Positions 27,026 through 36,082 are shown, numbered from the stretch's first letter. The stretch: DNA of 44,826 nt from Brevibacterium mcbrellneri ATCC 49030 (GCF_000178455.1 NZ_ADNU01000085.1:1-44826), one strand, 5' to 3'. Numbers and translations: made by a program. Notes: generated by a model not told the origin, from the letters alone.

Positions 27026-28228
27026 ATGAGTTCAGGGAATAACTTCCCCCCTGGTATGCCGCCGCAGCCACCCCGGCCACCGCAGCACAACGGAACGCCA
27101 AACAACGGCTCCGCACCCCAAACTCCCATGGGGACGGGACCTAACCAGCCACCTCGGCCGGCGCCCGCTCCAGGTTACGGAAACCCTCAAGCTGGGCCAC
27201 AAAAGAAGAAATCTTCCAAGGCCCCACTCATTATTTCGCTCGCCGCGGTTGCAGGTGTCATCCTTCTGGTTGTCGCTGGGATCATTGTGGTCAATGTTGT
27301 CAACAAACAACAGCACAGCCCGCAGGCCCTCGCACAGTCATACGTTGATGCCGTCAACGCCGGCGACATGAAAAAAGCCAACGAAATCGCCAAGGTTCGC
27401 GTGCCCAAGGGTGCGCGCGAAGAACTGCTCGACCCCCGTTTTATTGAGTCGTCTCCCGACAAGATTCAAGACGTCACGGTTGAAAACGTTGAACGAAGGG
27501 GCGATACCGCACAGATCGGCTTGTCATACACCATCAGCGGTCAAGAACATTCTGTGAAGTTGCACGCTGAAAAGAAGGGCAAGAAGGGCCTGTTCTTCGA
27601 CGACTGGCAGATGCAAGGCCCCCAGGTTCAGCCTGTGACCCTCGAGTCACCTTCCGACAAGCTCAAGGTCAACGGTGAAGAACTCAACGTTGAACCCGGG
27701 GCCACCGTGTTCGCAGTTTTCCCCGGCACATACGAGGTTGAATCGCCTGAGAGTAAGTTCCTGACCGGGGACAAGCAGTCCATTTCCCTGGGTTTCCTCA
27801 GCGAAGAAGACAAAGACGAGCCGCAAGAGGTTCGACTGCGCACAGACGTCAAAGACGAACTGAACAAAGAGGTTGAAAACCTCATCAACAAAAAACTCGA
27901 CGAATGCGTCAAGTCGGGTAATTTCGCTCCAAAAGGATGCCCTTTCTCCGTGGACACGACGTCAGAGTCTCAGGGCGTAAAGATTAAGGACGACGTCAAA
28001 GACGGCGACGTTCACTGGAAGCTCGAAAAGCGACCTAAGATACGCGTTTCGTACTCCGGAGCCCTTGGAAACGGCGTGTACTACACGAACGAGGAAGGCG
28101 AAGCCTCGTTTACGGCCGACTCAAAGCGGGCCGGAAAGAACGCATGGAAGTCAGTGAACAACATGAAGTTCAAGATGGCCGGAAAAGTCTTCATCGAAGG
28201 TGACTCCGTGAAAATTGAGGACTACTGA
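27026..28228 (+). CDS. Proline-rich membrane-anchored protein with extracytoplasmic DUF4878-like region
   Basis: This 400-residue protein has a cytoplasmic N-terminus very rich in Pro, Gly and Asn (residues 1-60), a basic KKK stop, and one transmembrane helix (about 67-93). A large extracytoplasmic part follows. It begins with ALAQSYVDAVNAGDMKKANE, which resembles the cystatin-like DUF4878 fold. The middle part is a beta-rich region with a short Cys pair (DECVKSGNFAPKGCPF). The arrangement recalls TcaA-type envelope proteins. Envelope sensing or a scaffold role is possible; no enzyme motif is visible. Confidence 0.75.
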   Translation: MSSGNNFPPGMPPQPPRPPQHNGTPNNGSAPQTPMGTGPNQPPRPAPAPGYGNPQAGPQKKKSSKAPLIISLAAVAGVILLVVAGIIVVNVVNKQQHSPQALAQSYVDAVNAGDMKKANEIAKVRVPKGAREELLDPRFIESSPDKIQDVTVENVERRGDTAQIGLSYTISGQEHSVKLHAEKKGKKGLFFDDWQMQGPQVQPVTLESPSDKLKVNGEELNVEPGATVFAVFPGTYEVESPESKFLTGDKQSISLGFLSEEDKDEPQEVRLRTDVKDELNKEVENLINKKLDECVKSGNFAPKGCPFSVDTTSESQGVKIKDDVKDGDVHWKLEKRPKIRVSYSGALGNGVYYTNEEGEASFTADSKRAGKNAWKSVNNMKFKMAGKVFIEGDSVKIEDY

Positions 28229-28239
28229 CCGTAGTTCAC

Positions 28240-28280
28240 ACATGTGGGCCCCCGGACGCTACGTCCGGGGGCCCACATGT
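28240..28280. terminator. Bidirectional terminator with 18-bp stem
   Basis: Eighteen perfectly paired bases (28240-28257 with 28263-28280) close a 5-nt loop. The stem contains six consecutive G-C pairs. It separates the convergent genes at 27026-28228 and 28287-29687. T runs are short on both sides. Confidence 0.85.
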
Positions 28281-28286
28281 TTCTGG

Positions 28287-29687
28287 CTACACTCCCACGG
28301 TACGCGCGGGAAGCTCCACGTTCAGGGCCTGTTCCAACCACAGCGATGCAGACAGAACAAACGGATCATTGAAACGACGACCGGCAACCTGGACTCCCAC
28401 AGTGCGCCCGTCGTCCGTGTAACCCGCGTGCACCGTGGATGCCGGCTGCTCCGACATGTTGTACGGCACAGTAAACGACGTGTGCCCCATGCTCTGAGTC
28501 GGATCGTTAAACGGCATAGGCCACTCAGCAGGAAACGCCGCAACGGGAGCCACCGGTGACAACACCAGGTCATATGGTTCAGTTGCACTCACCGTGCGTT
28601 TCCGCATCCTATGGATCGAGTTATACGCGTCCATGAGTTCAGGACCGCTGACGTCCGCCCCAACTTCACACCACTGCACAACATACGGAAGCACGCGGGC
28701 ACGGTCTTCTTCGCTGAGCTTCATGAGGTCATTGTATGACCGCACGCGCCAGAACAGATCGATGAGGCTCAGCAGTTCGTCATCCATGAATGGTTCAATT
28801 TCTTCCACCTGAGCACCCGCGGTCTCGAACGCGCGCGCAGCGCCTCGCACCACCTCGGCCACCTGCGGATCTACGTCCATTCCACACCCAGCGTCCACAT
28901 GCACGGCCACGCGCACGGAAGCCGGATCAAAACTGGTCTGATAAGCCCCTTCAAACGGTGGGAGCTGAGAATAGTCGCGCGCATCGGAACGTCCAATCAC
29001 TTCCATCGCCGCAATCACGTCACTCGTGCGACGAGCAAGCGGCCCCGCGCAACGTCCCTGATACGGAACGGAAAGCGGAACGCGGCCAAAACTGGGCTTG
29101 AGAGTCGCCAGTCCCAACCACGTTCCAGGAAGGCGGATCGAACCGCCAATGTCGCTACCGATATGTATCGGGCCATAGCCTGCAACAGTGGCCGCACCAG
29201 CACCAGAAGACGAGCCTCCCGTTGTCAGGTCCGGGTTGATTGGCGAACGGGTGATCCCGTGGAGTGAAGACACCCCGGAGGACAGCATGCCCCAGTCCGG
29301 CATGACGGTCGAACCAACGATGACGGCCCCGGCTTCTTCCAGCCGGTCCACAATTGGCGCGTTGTCCTTCTCTGGGATACGCGAGCCCGGCTGGGTTCCT
29401 GACGGCATCGCGACCCCGGCACGCGCAATGTTCTCTTTCACAGTGACCATCACACCGTCGAGGGCACTCAGCGCTTCGCCACGCCGCCAGCGTTCGGCTG
29501 ACGCCTGTGCCGCTTGTCGAGTGCGTTCCGCGGTTGGCCCGTCTGCCGTGGCGTTGTCCCACAGCGCGTTAATGGTTGGTTCGCACGCAGCGATGCGCTC
29601 CGCGACCGCATCGAGCACATCAACTGGGCTAAACTCCCCGTTTGCGTATCCAGCTGTTGCTTCTTGAGCGGACAGATCCGCCAGCAT
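28287..29687 (-). CDS. Amidase (amidase-signature family)
   Basis: This 466-residue hydrolase has the Ser-cisSer-Lys triad of the amidase signature family: Lys84 (VTVKENI), a cis Ser in GGSSSG (157-162) and nucleophile Ser183 in GSDIGGSIRLP. It cleaves a carboxamide, but the exact substrate is not predictable. GatA is unlikely: gatC and gatB are absent and the C-terminal half is unlike GatA. It is the last gene after the peptide ABC transporter, 87 nt downstream with no clear terminator between, so it may act on imported peptides or amides. Confidence 0.88.
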   Translation of the reverse strand: MLADLSAQEATAGYANGEFSPVDVLDAVAERIAACEPTINALWDNATADGPTAERTRQAAQASAERWRRGEALSALDGVMVTVKENIARAGVAMPSGTQPGSRIPEKDNAPIVDRLEEAGAVIVGSTVMPDWGMLSSGVSSLHGITRSPINPDLTTGGSSSGAGAATVAGYGPIHIGSDIGGSIRLPGTWLGLATLKPSFGRVPLSVPYQGRCAGPLARRTSDVIAAMEVIGRSDARDYSQLPPFEGAYQTSFDPASVRVAVHVDAGCGMDVDPQVAEVVRGAARAFETAGAQVEEIEPFMDDELLSLIDLFWRVRSYNDLMKLSEEDRARVLPYVVQWCEVGADVSGPELMDAYNSIHRMRKRTVSATEPYDLVLSPVAPVAAFPAEWPMPFNDPTQSMGHTSFTVPYNMSEQPASTVHAGYTDDGRTVGVQVAGRRFNDPFVLSASLWLEQALNVELPARTVGV

Positions 29688-29774
29688 AATGCGCTCCTTC
29701 CTGCAGATATGTCGACGTGTATCGACGTATTTTGACTGTGTGGTGCCCCCGTCACCCGGTCACCACGTGGTTGT

Positions 29775-31541
29775 TTATGCGTGATGCGACAGTGCATCCT
29801 CAAGTTGTGGAGTCGCAGCTACGAGCTTCTGCGTGTACGGGTGGGACGGTGCTTCATAGATCTGGTCGACTGTCCCAGTTTCCACAATCTCGCCACTTTT
29901 CATGACTGCAACATCACTACACAGGTAGCGCACTACAGACAGGTCGTGGCTGACAAAAATCAAGGTGAGGCCGTATTCCTCAACGAGGTCTGTAAGCAGG
30001 TTAAGGACCTGCGCGCGAACCGAAACGTCGAGCGCTGAAACAGGTTCGTCGGCAACCAAGATCTGTGGCCTGCACACCAGGGCGCGCGCAATCGAGATAC
30101 GTTGCCTCTGCCCGCCAGAAAACTGGTGTGGGTACCGGTTTTCTGCTGTTTCGTCGAGCCCGACCGCGATGAGCATTTCTCTCACTCGGTTGACGCGCTC
30201 GTTGGCGGGAACCCCCATTGCGATGAGCGGTTCAGCGACAATTTCGCGCACTTTCATGCGCGGGTCAAGCGACGCGAACGGGTCTTGGAACACGATCTGC
30301 AGGTCTTCTCGAACCTTGCGGATGTCCGCCTCCGCCCCAGCCGTGACGTCGTAGTCGCCCACGGTCACTTTCCCGCTTGACGCTGTTTCTAACCCAGACA
30401 AGATCTTCAACAGGGTCGACTTTCCTGAACCGGACTCCCCCACGATTCCGAACCGTTGCCCCGGCTGGATCGTCAGGTCGATTCCTTTGAGCGCGTGGAC
30501 TTTGTGGGGTGGCGCGAACAGGCGCCCTGACTTGCGTTCGTAGTCCTTTTTCAGGTCACGGATCTGGACGACCGTCCCAGGGTTTTCCTTCCCCGAGGTG
30601 CCCGCCACCTTGACACTCCCCCCTACCGAGGTGTCCCCCACCTCGGTGTCTTCCGCCACCTCGGTACCTTCTGCCGCCCTGGTGGTCTCCCGGGCGGCGT
30701 CGTGTTCTTCTTCGAGCCGATAGTTGTGGGCGGTTTGGATGGTGAAGAGGCGTCCGTTTTCATCGGTTGCAGACAGGTCCGAGGCGGCTAACAGCCCGCG
30801 CGTGTATTCGTGTTGCGGGTTAGTGAAGACGTCTGTGACCGTGCCTCGTTCGACGAGTTCCCCTTTGTACATCACCATTACGTGTTCGCACACGCGCGCA
30901 ACGACCGCGAGGTCGTGGGTGATGAACAAAAGTCCCGTGTTGTTTTTCTGCACGCTGTGCCCAATGAGGTCCAGGATTCCTGACTGGACGGTCACGTCGA
31001 GCGCGGTGGTGGGTTCGTCACAAATCAATAGCCGAGGTGAGTTCGCCATTGCGATCGCAATCACCACGCGCTGTCGTTGGCCCCCTGAAAGTTGGTGTGG
31101 GTAGGCTTTTGCGGCGGCTTGTGGGTCCGGCAGGTCCACTTGCGTCAACAGATCAATGACTTTGTCGCGCAGGTTTGTGGTGTTTCCGTGGAGCTTCATG
31201 ACTTCAGCTACTTGGTCGCCCACCCGCATGAGCGGGTTGAGCGCGCTCATGGGTTCTTGGAACACCATTGAGAAGTCTTTTCCACGCAGTTTGGACATGC
31301 GGGCGTCGCTGAGCGTGAGCAGGTTTCCGGCGTGACCCTGAAGTTCAATGGTCCCTGAGGCGTGCAGTTCATCTGGAAGGAGTCCCATGATCGCCGAGGC
31401 GGTGAGGGACTTTCCTGAACCTGACTCACCGATCAACCCCACCCGTTCCCCTGGCGCAAGGTCAAGGGACAGAGGCTGCACGAGCTCCGTGGTGTCTGTT
31501 GCAATGCGCAGGTCTTTGACGTGTAAAAGTTCTGACATCAC
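29775..31541 (-). CDS. Fused double ATP-binding subunit of peptide ABC transporter
   Basis: This 588-residue protein joins the two ATPases of an Opp/Dpp transporter. The first domain has Walker A GESGSGKS (38-45), signature LSGGQRQR (151-158) and CDEPTTALD. The second has Walker A at 368-375, signature FSGGQRQR (474-481) and ADEPVSALD. Both have an oligopeptide-type C-terminal extension with HEYTRGLL or HPYTQKLV. The linker (about 258-322) is acidic and carries short TEV repeats encoded by clustered CCGAGGTG motifs. The GTG or ATG start overlaps the dppC-like stop. Confidence 0.94.
   Translation of the reverse strand: MMSELLHVKDLRIATDTTELVQPLSLDLAPGERVGLIGESGSGKSLTASAIMGLLPDELHASGTIELQGHAGNLLTLSDARMSKLRGKDFSMVFQEPMSALNPLMRVGDQVAEVMKLHGNTTNLRDKVIDLLTQVDLPDPQAAAKAYPHQLSGGQRQRVVIAIAMANSPRLLICDEPTTALDVTVQSGILDLIGHSVQKNNTGLLFITHDLAVVARVCEHVMVMYKGELVERGTVTDVFTNPQHEYTRGLLAASDLSATDENGRLFTIQTAHNYRLEEEHDAARETTRAAEGTEVAEDTEVGDTSVGGSVKVAGTSGKENPGTVVQIRDLKKDYERKSGRLFAPPHKVHALKGIDLTIQPGQRFGIVGESGSGKSTLLKILSGLETASSGKVTVGDYDVTAGAEADIRKVREDLQIVFQDPFASLDPRMKVREIVAEPLIAMGVPANERVNRVREMLIAVGLDETAENRYPHQFSGGQRQRISIARALVCRPQILVADEPVSALDVSVRAQVLNLLTDLVEEYGLTLIFVSHDLSVVRYLCSDVAVMKSGEIVETGTVDQIYEAPSHPYTQKLVAATPQLEDALSHHA
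30594..30665. repeat. Cluster of four CCGAGGTG motifs in the ATPase linker
   Basis: Four copies of CCGAGGTG or its complement lie within about 72 bp. Two of them form a perfect 9-bp inverted repeat (30625-30633 with 30639-30647, loop TCCCC). They encode the repeated Thr-Glu-Val units in the linker between the two ABC domains. Confidence 0.7.
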
Positions 31542-32362
31542 GACCGTCCCTTCAGTTTGGGGTCGAGTCGATCGCGGAGACCGTCACCCAACAGGTTGAA
31601 GCCCAACACCGCGATCGCGATTGCGATGCCTGGCCAAATCGCCAGTCCTGGGTGGCTTTCCAAATGTTGCTGTGCGTCGTACAGCATCCTGCCCCATGAC
31701 GGAGTTTGCGCCTGGGTACCTAGTCCCAGGAAGGACAGACCCGCCTCGGCCAAAATAGCCAGCGCGAACGCAACCGAACACTGCACGATCACCATGCCAC
31801 CGATATTAGGCAAAACGTGTGTGCGCGCGATCGCGAACGCACTTCGATTTGCAGACTTCGCAGCCATGATGAATTCACGACTCATCACTTGCAATGTCCC
31901 GGATCGGGCTACTCGCGCAAATCCGGGGATCGACGCGATTCCCACCGCGATCATGGCAGGCAAGGTTCCCGGCCCCAAGGCGGCAGCGAAAATCATGGCC
32001 AGCAAGAGCGCTGGAAACGCCAACAACAGGTCGTTGGTGCGCATAATCAGGCTGGACAGCCACCCAATGTTGGTCATGCCAGCCAAAATGCCCAAAGGCA
32101 CACCAATGAAAACCGCGATTCCCACCGCGACGGCACCCACGTACAGCGTGATCCGCGCACCCATCATGACCCAGGTGAAGGTGTCACGGCCGTATTGGTC
32201 GGTTCCTAACCAGTGCTCAGGCGTAGAACCAGACAACCGAGCGTCCATGTGGTTGGGCGAATACGGCGTCCAGATGAAGCTGATGAGCGCGGTGATAATG
32301 ATGAGGGCCACAAACACCAGGCCAACGATGAGGCTCATGTGCGAAAAGATTCGCTTGTTCAT
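31538..32362 (-). CDS. Peptide ABC transporter permease (DppC/OppC-like)
   Basis: This 274-residue permease has an N-terminal helix (about 8-30), the OppC_N segment with the WLGTDQYGRDTFTW motif (about 50-63), and a five-helix core. The core carries the ATPase-contact EAA loop (EFIMAAKSANRS, then FAIARTHVLPNI), a LAEAGLSFLGLGTQAQTPSWG signature and an LGDGLRDRLDP end, all typical of DppC/OppC. It overlaps the dppB-like gene by one base (TAATG) and the ATPase gene by 4 nt, so the subunits should be made together. Confidence 0.94.
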   Translation of the reverse strand: MNKRIFSHMSLIVGLVFVALIIITALISFIWTPYSPNHMDARLSGSTPEHWLGTDQYGRDTFTWVMMGARITLYVGAVAVGIAVFIGVPLGILAGMTNIGWLSSLIMRTNDLLLAFPALLLAMIFAAALGPGTLPAMIAVGIASIPGFARVARSGTLQVMSREFIMAAKSANRSAFAIARTHVLPNIGGMVIVQCSVAFALAILAEAGLSFLGLGTQAQTPSWGRMLYDAQQHLESHPGLAIWPGIAIAIAVLGFNLLGDGLRDRLDPKLKGRS

Positions 32363-33309
32363 TACGCGGCCCTCCTCACACGCGGGTCGAGTATGGGGTA
32401 CAGAAGGTCAATAATGGTGTTAAGTGCAAGCACCAGAACCACAAGCACTAAAACGATTCCTTGTACCGCGATCAGGTCACGGTTGCTCACTGCGCGAACC
32501 AGTTCTGACCCCATCCCAGGGATCACAAAGACCTGCTCGATCACAACGGCCCCAATGAGCAACGTGGCTAACTGCACACCGGCCACGGTGACAACGGGGA
32601 TCGCGGCATTTCGCAGACCGTGCTTCATGAGCGCGCGACCTTTTGTTTGACCTTTAGCGCGGGCGGTTCGCAAGAAATCTTCACCCATGACTTCCAGAAC
32701 CGCCGAACGCACGTACCGGGTCAAAATGGCAGCTTGAACCAAAGCGAGCGCAAAGACCGGAAGCACTAGGCGGACCAGAAATTCTCCAAATCCTTCTGCC
32801 GGCGCTTTCCACCCAGACGACGGGAACCATCCGAGCTGAAGCGAAAACAGCATGACCAGCAAGATACCCGCTAAGAAGTTCGGGATCGCCACGCCGATCT
32901 GGCTGGCACCGGAAATCAACGAACCGAACATGTTCTTGTGGTTGACAGCAGCCAGGGTACCCAGCGGAATTGCGATGGCCAGGGCAACCACCATTGACGC
33001 CAGCACCACAATAAGCGTGACCTGAATCGAGTTCGCGATGACCGGAGCGATCGGCGCGCCCGTCACGTACGACGTGCCAAAGTCACCAATGAGCACATGA
33101 CCGATCCAATCGAAGTACTGGACCACGATGGGGCGATCCAAGCCGTACTGTTTTTCCAAAGCTGCTACGGCCTCGGGGGTGGCACTCGTTCCCAACGCAA
33201 CTTGCGCGGCGTTACCCGGCAGGATTTGCATGAGTGCGAACACCACCACCGAGGCGACTGCCGCTGTCAGAATGAACTGGAGCAGTCGACGTAGAAAGTA
33301 GCTTGTCAA
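32362..33309 (-). CDS. Peptide ABC transporter permease (DppB/OppB-like)
   Basis: This 315-residue permease starts with the RRLLQFILTAAVASVVVF helix. A long periplasmic segment with GLDRPIVVQYFDWIGHVLIGDFG follows, as in DppB/OppB, then five core helices. The EAA-type loop is EDFLRTARAKGQTKGRAL, and VEQVFVIPGMGSEL is also characteristic. The start is a TTG 5 nt after the stop of the binding-protein gene; GGGAG lies 8 nt upstream of it, inside the preceding gene. Confidence 0.93.
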   Translation of the reverse strand: MTSYFLRRLLQFILTAAVASVVVFALMQILPGNAAQVALGTSATPEAVAALEKQYGLDRPIVVQYFDWIGHVLIGDFGTSYVTGAPIAPVIANSIQVTLIVVLASMVVALAIAIPLGTLAAVNHKNMFGSLISGASQIGVAIPNFLAGILLVMLFSLQLGWFPSSGWKAPAEGFGEFLVRLVLPVFALALVQAAILTRYVRSAVLEVMGEDFLRTARAKGQTKGRALMKHGLRNAAIPVVTVAGVQLATLLIGAVVIEQVFVIPGMGSELVRAVSNRDLIAVQGIVLVLVVLVLALNTIIDLLYPILDPRVRRAA

Positions 33310-33314
33310 AGCGG

Positions 33315-34820
33315 TTACTCCCAGCCGAGGTCGGCGATACGGAATGCGTCAGAGACTTGGTTTTCTGCTACCCCAGTGACCTTCGAGTTGGTCACAACCA
33401 GGTTGGGGAAGAGGAAAAGGAAGCCAGCGGCTGCATCTTCTGTGATGGTGCGTGCAACCTGCTTCATGCCTTCTGTGTATTCCTCTTCTGAACCTTCATC
33501 AGCCTTGGCAGCGATGTCGCTGATCTTCTTTGAGTCATATCCCGTGTAGTAGCCCTCACCAAAGACCGTGAGAATGTCGCGAGCTTCAATGTGGTTGATG
33601 ATGGACATGTCGTATTCATGGTTGGTGAACGTCTTGTCCAGCCACACTGCCGGGAACTCTTGAGTTTCAACTTTCGCCTTCAGTCCCACGGCTTCGAGCT
33701 GGGAAACAACGACATTGGCAGATGCGGTGGCATACGGAAGGTTTGGCACGGTGAACTTCACCGTCTGGTCCTTCACACCTGCTTCTTCGACAAGCTTCTT
33801 AGCTTTTTCGACATCGTGTGGCCAAACGTCGTTGAGGTCTTCGTAGTAAGGGTCAGTGGGTGGAACCATCGACCCGATAAGTGTTCCGTGGCCGCTCCAC
33901 GCGGTGTCAATGATGGCCTGCTCATCAAGCGCGTACATGACGGCTTCGCGGACCTTCTTGTCCTTAAATACGCCGTCTGCATTGTTCAGAGCAAGCAGCA
34001 CCTCACCGTTTGAGGTTCCTTCAACCACCTTGAACTTGTCGCCTTCTTTTTCAAAGCTCGATAGAAGATCGGGTGCTTGGAGGTTAGCAAGAACATCCAC
34101 TTCGCCAGACTTCAACGCGTTGGCACTTGCTACTGGGTCCTTGAAGTACTTAAACGTCACCTTGTCCAGTTTTGGTGCTTCGCCCCAGTAGTCGTCACGG
34201 GAAGCGAACACGATCTGCTGACCACGTGTAAATGTGTCGACCGTGAACGGGCCGGTTCCTACGGCTTTGTTGGCGAGGTCGGATACTCCGTCTTGGTCAA
34301 AGATCGCCCCGACCAAAGACGCCAGGTCAAACAGCCACCGGTTGGATGGGTGGGACAGAGTGATTTCCACCGTCGCGTCGTCGACAACGTTGATCGAGTC
34401 TACGACGTCCATCTTGGACTTCAACGCGTTCTTCCACTCGTCTGACTTCACGCGTTCGTATGAGAACTTAACGTCTTCAGCAGTGAAATCGGCTCCCGAG
34501 GAGAACTTGACACCCTTGCGGAGCTTAAAGGTGTAGGTCTTGCGGTCTTCAGACAGGTCCCACGATTCGGCGAGCGCAGGTTGGATCTGTCCTTCTTGGT
34601 CAATCCGAACGAGCGACTCGTAGACGTTTTCCATCAGTGCTTGAGGCACGGCAGCCCCGGCCGAGGTTGTAAAGTCTAGGTTCGCCGGTTCCGCTGTGTG
34701 CGCCACCACCATGTCGGTGCGTGCCTCAGAGGAACCCGATGATGACGCCCCCGCGTTGCATCCCACAAGTGCGAGTGAACTTGCTGCAGCTACGAGCGCG
34801 AGGCCAAAACGCTTTTTCAT
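33315..34820 (-). CDS. Peptide-binding lipoprotein of ABC transporter
   Basis: A 501-residue family 5 extracellular solute-binding protein. The start is ATG 34820, with AAGGAG 5 nt upstream; the frame is open 15 codons further without such a site. The signal peptide ends in the lipobox LVGC with Cys21 as lipidation site. The mature part has the family's early TLNP-like region, a LAESWDLSEDRKTYTFKLRKGVKFSSG segment (described, about residues 85-111) and EDVKFSYERVK. As first gene of the operon it is expected to be the most abundant product. Specificity is unknown. Confidence 0.94.
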   Translation of the reverse strand: MKKRFGLALVAAASSLALVGCNAGASSSGSSEARTDMVVAHTAEPANLDFTTSAGAAVPQALMENVYESLVRIDQEGQIQPALAESWDLSEDRKTYTFKLRKGVKFSSGADFTAEDVKFSYERVKSDEWKNALKSKMDVVDSINVVDDATVEITLSHPSNRWLFDLASLVGAIFDQDGVSDLANKAVGTGPFTVDTFTRGQQIVFASRDDYWGEAPKLDKVTFKYFKDPVASANALKSGEVDVLANLQAPDLLSSFEKEGDKFKVVEGTSNGEVLLALNNADGVFKDKKVREAVMYALDEQAIIDTAWSGHGTLIGSMVPPTDPYYEDLNDVWPHDVEKAKKLVEEAGVKDQTVKFTVPNLPYATASANVVVSQLEAVGLKAKVETQEFPAVWLDKTFTNHEYDMSIINHIEARDILTVFGEGYYTGYDSKKISDIAAKADEGSEEEYTEGMKQVARTITEDAAAGFLFLFPNLVVTNSKVTGVAENQVSDAFRIADLGWE

Positions 34821-34865
34821 GTGACTCCTTCTTCCGTTCGTGGAGGCTCCGGCGACTCCACACAC

Positions 34866-34881
34866 TGTAATGAAGATTACA
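34866..34881. promoter_or_regulatory. Inverted repeat over the promoter of the peptide operon
   Basis: TGTAAT-GAAG-ATTACA lies 45 nt upstream of the binding-protein start. On the minus strand its right part overlaps a plausible -10 (TACAGT). A repressor operator is the natural reading. The rest of 34821-35025 shows nothing else I can support. Confidence 0.45.
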
Positions 34882-35025
34882 AAAGATTTAACGAATGTTC
34901 AGAAACTGGTTCACATGCCGACACGCAGTGTCGTCCCATGTCACAACGCACATTCCGGGACGCCGATGTTTTTGGGGGGTGCGGGGGCGCCACCAGACCC
35001 CGCTCACACTAAGTGCTTCTAGCCC

Positions 35026-35451
35026 TCACGAACGCCTACGGCGCGCACCTGCAGCTCGCATCTTGACCAACACGACAAACAGTAGCCAAGCCACCGCAGC
35101 CTGACCAAGGCGCACCGGCAGGCGATCCATGAATGTCAGATGTTGCACCCCTTGTGCTTCTGAAACGCAGAAACGGGTGACGCTGACGCTTGTTTCACCT
35201 TCGCTGTTGGTCCATTCGTCCGAGGTGCTAATGAGTTCCGCCCCCGGTTCTTTGCACAATAACGGCGCAAGTGGGGCATCGAGAATAGGCAACATTAACT
35301 CGATAGGGAAAACCACAATGCATCCAGCGATGATGTACGAGACCACACCGGCTACAAGAAGCCCGCCGAAGCTATTTTTCTTGCTTTTAGCGGTTAGAGA
35401 TTCTTTTTGGCTTGTCCGCTGCTGACCAACCGACGCTGACGAATTAATCAC
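35026..35451 (-). CDS. Small membrane protein with extracytoplasmic loop
   Basis: A 141-residue protein has two transmembrane helices (about 29-52 and 114-130). Between them is an extracytoplasmic loop of some 60 residues with two Cys (LLCKEPG and TRFCVSE) that could form a disulfide. The tail is strongly basic (RRRR). The start is GTG 35451, which overlaps the preceding gene's stop and has GGGGAGG 9 nt upstream. I do not recognise the family. Coupling to the lipoprotein gene suggests that the two products work together at the cell surface. Confidence 0.7.
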   Translation of the reverse strand: MINSSASVGQQRTSQKESLTAKSKKNSFGGLLVAGVVSYIIAGCIVVFPIELMLPILDAPLAPLLCKEPGAELISTSDEWTNSEGETSVSVTRFCVSEAQGVQHLTFMDRLPVRLGQAAVAWLLFVVLVKMRAAGARRRRS

Positions 35452-36082
35452 GGGAAATGACCTCCCCGGTCTGAGGATCAAATTCGAAGCTCACAAGTCC
35501 AATTCGCGGACCTTTCACGGTTCCGTGCAGTGACACATTCTCTGTGCGCTGGGGAACAGGTGCGTCCTGAACCTCGCCCCCGGGGGCTGCTCCCTGCGCG
35601 TCAGCCACAATCGTTTCGTTGCCTACTCGCACCATGAGGTCAAAGCCCGTGATTTCTGCTCCGTCGACTTCGTCACGCATATTGCGGATGAGAGTGGCAG
35701 GATCCTTACGAAAAATAGTCGGAATATCTTGTGCCAAGAAATACGAGTCAGTGCTGTTTTCCCTTGGCGAAGCCTTCCGGGAGGGCTGTGAGAAAACCCA
35801 GTCGTTTTCTACCGGATTCTGTGCGTTGAGCACATCACCAACGAACGAAAAGTTTGAACCCTGAAAACTGATTCGCCGAAGTTGAGTTTTTTCGACGTCG
35901 TCATACCCACCGTGCTGAGCGAAGTCATGGAGCGCCTGTTCGACCCGTGGCGCTGCGATGCCTCCTCCACGCTCAAACATCTGTTGAGCAAATTCTTCTT
36001 CGCTGATTACACCAATTGCGCATGCGGAAGTAGCAAGAGCTACGAGGGTAACTACGACAATTGAGCGAATGAAACGTGCCAA
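35444..36082 (-). CDS. Putative lipoprotein of unknown function
   Basis: A protein of about 212 residues begins with a signal sequence (RFIRSIVVVTLVALATSAC). TSAC is a lipobox-like site, less hydrophobic at -3 than usual. The remainder is soluble. The TTG at 36082 is preferred as start because GGGAAG lies about 6 nt upstream. ATG 36106 is in frame but has no site upstream. I do not recognise a domain; the second half (ITGFDLMVRVGNETIVADAQG) looks beta-rich. It overlaps the small membrane protein gene by 8 nt. Confidence 0.65.
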   Translation of the reverse strand: MARFIRSIVVVTLVALATSACAIGVISEEEFAQQMFERGGGIAAPRVEQALHDFAQHGGYDDVEKTQLRRISFQGSNFSFVGDVLNAQNPVENDWVFSQPSRKASPRENSTDSYFLAQDIPTIFRKDPATLIRNMRDEVDGAEITGFDLMVRVGNETIVADAQGAAPGGEVQDAPVPQRTENVSLHGTVKGPRIGLVSFEFDPQTGEVISRD

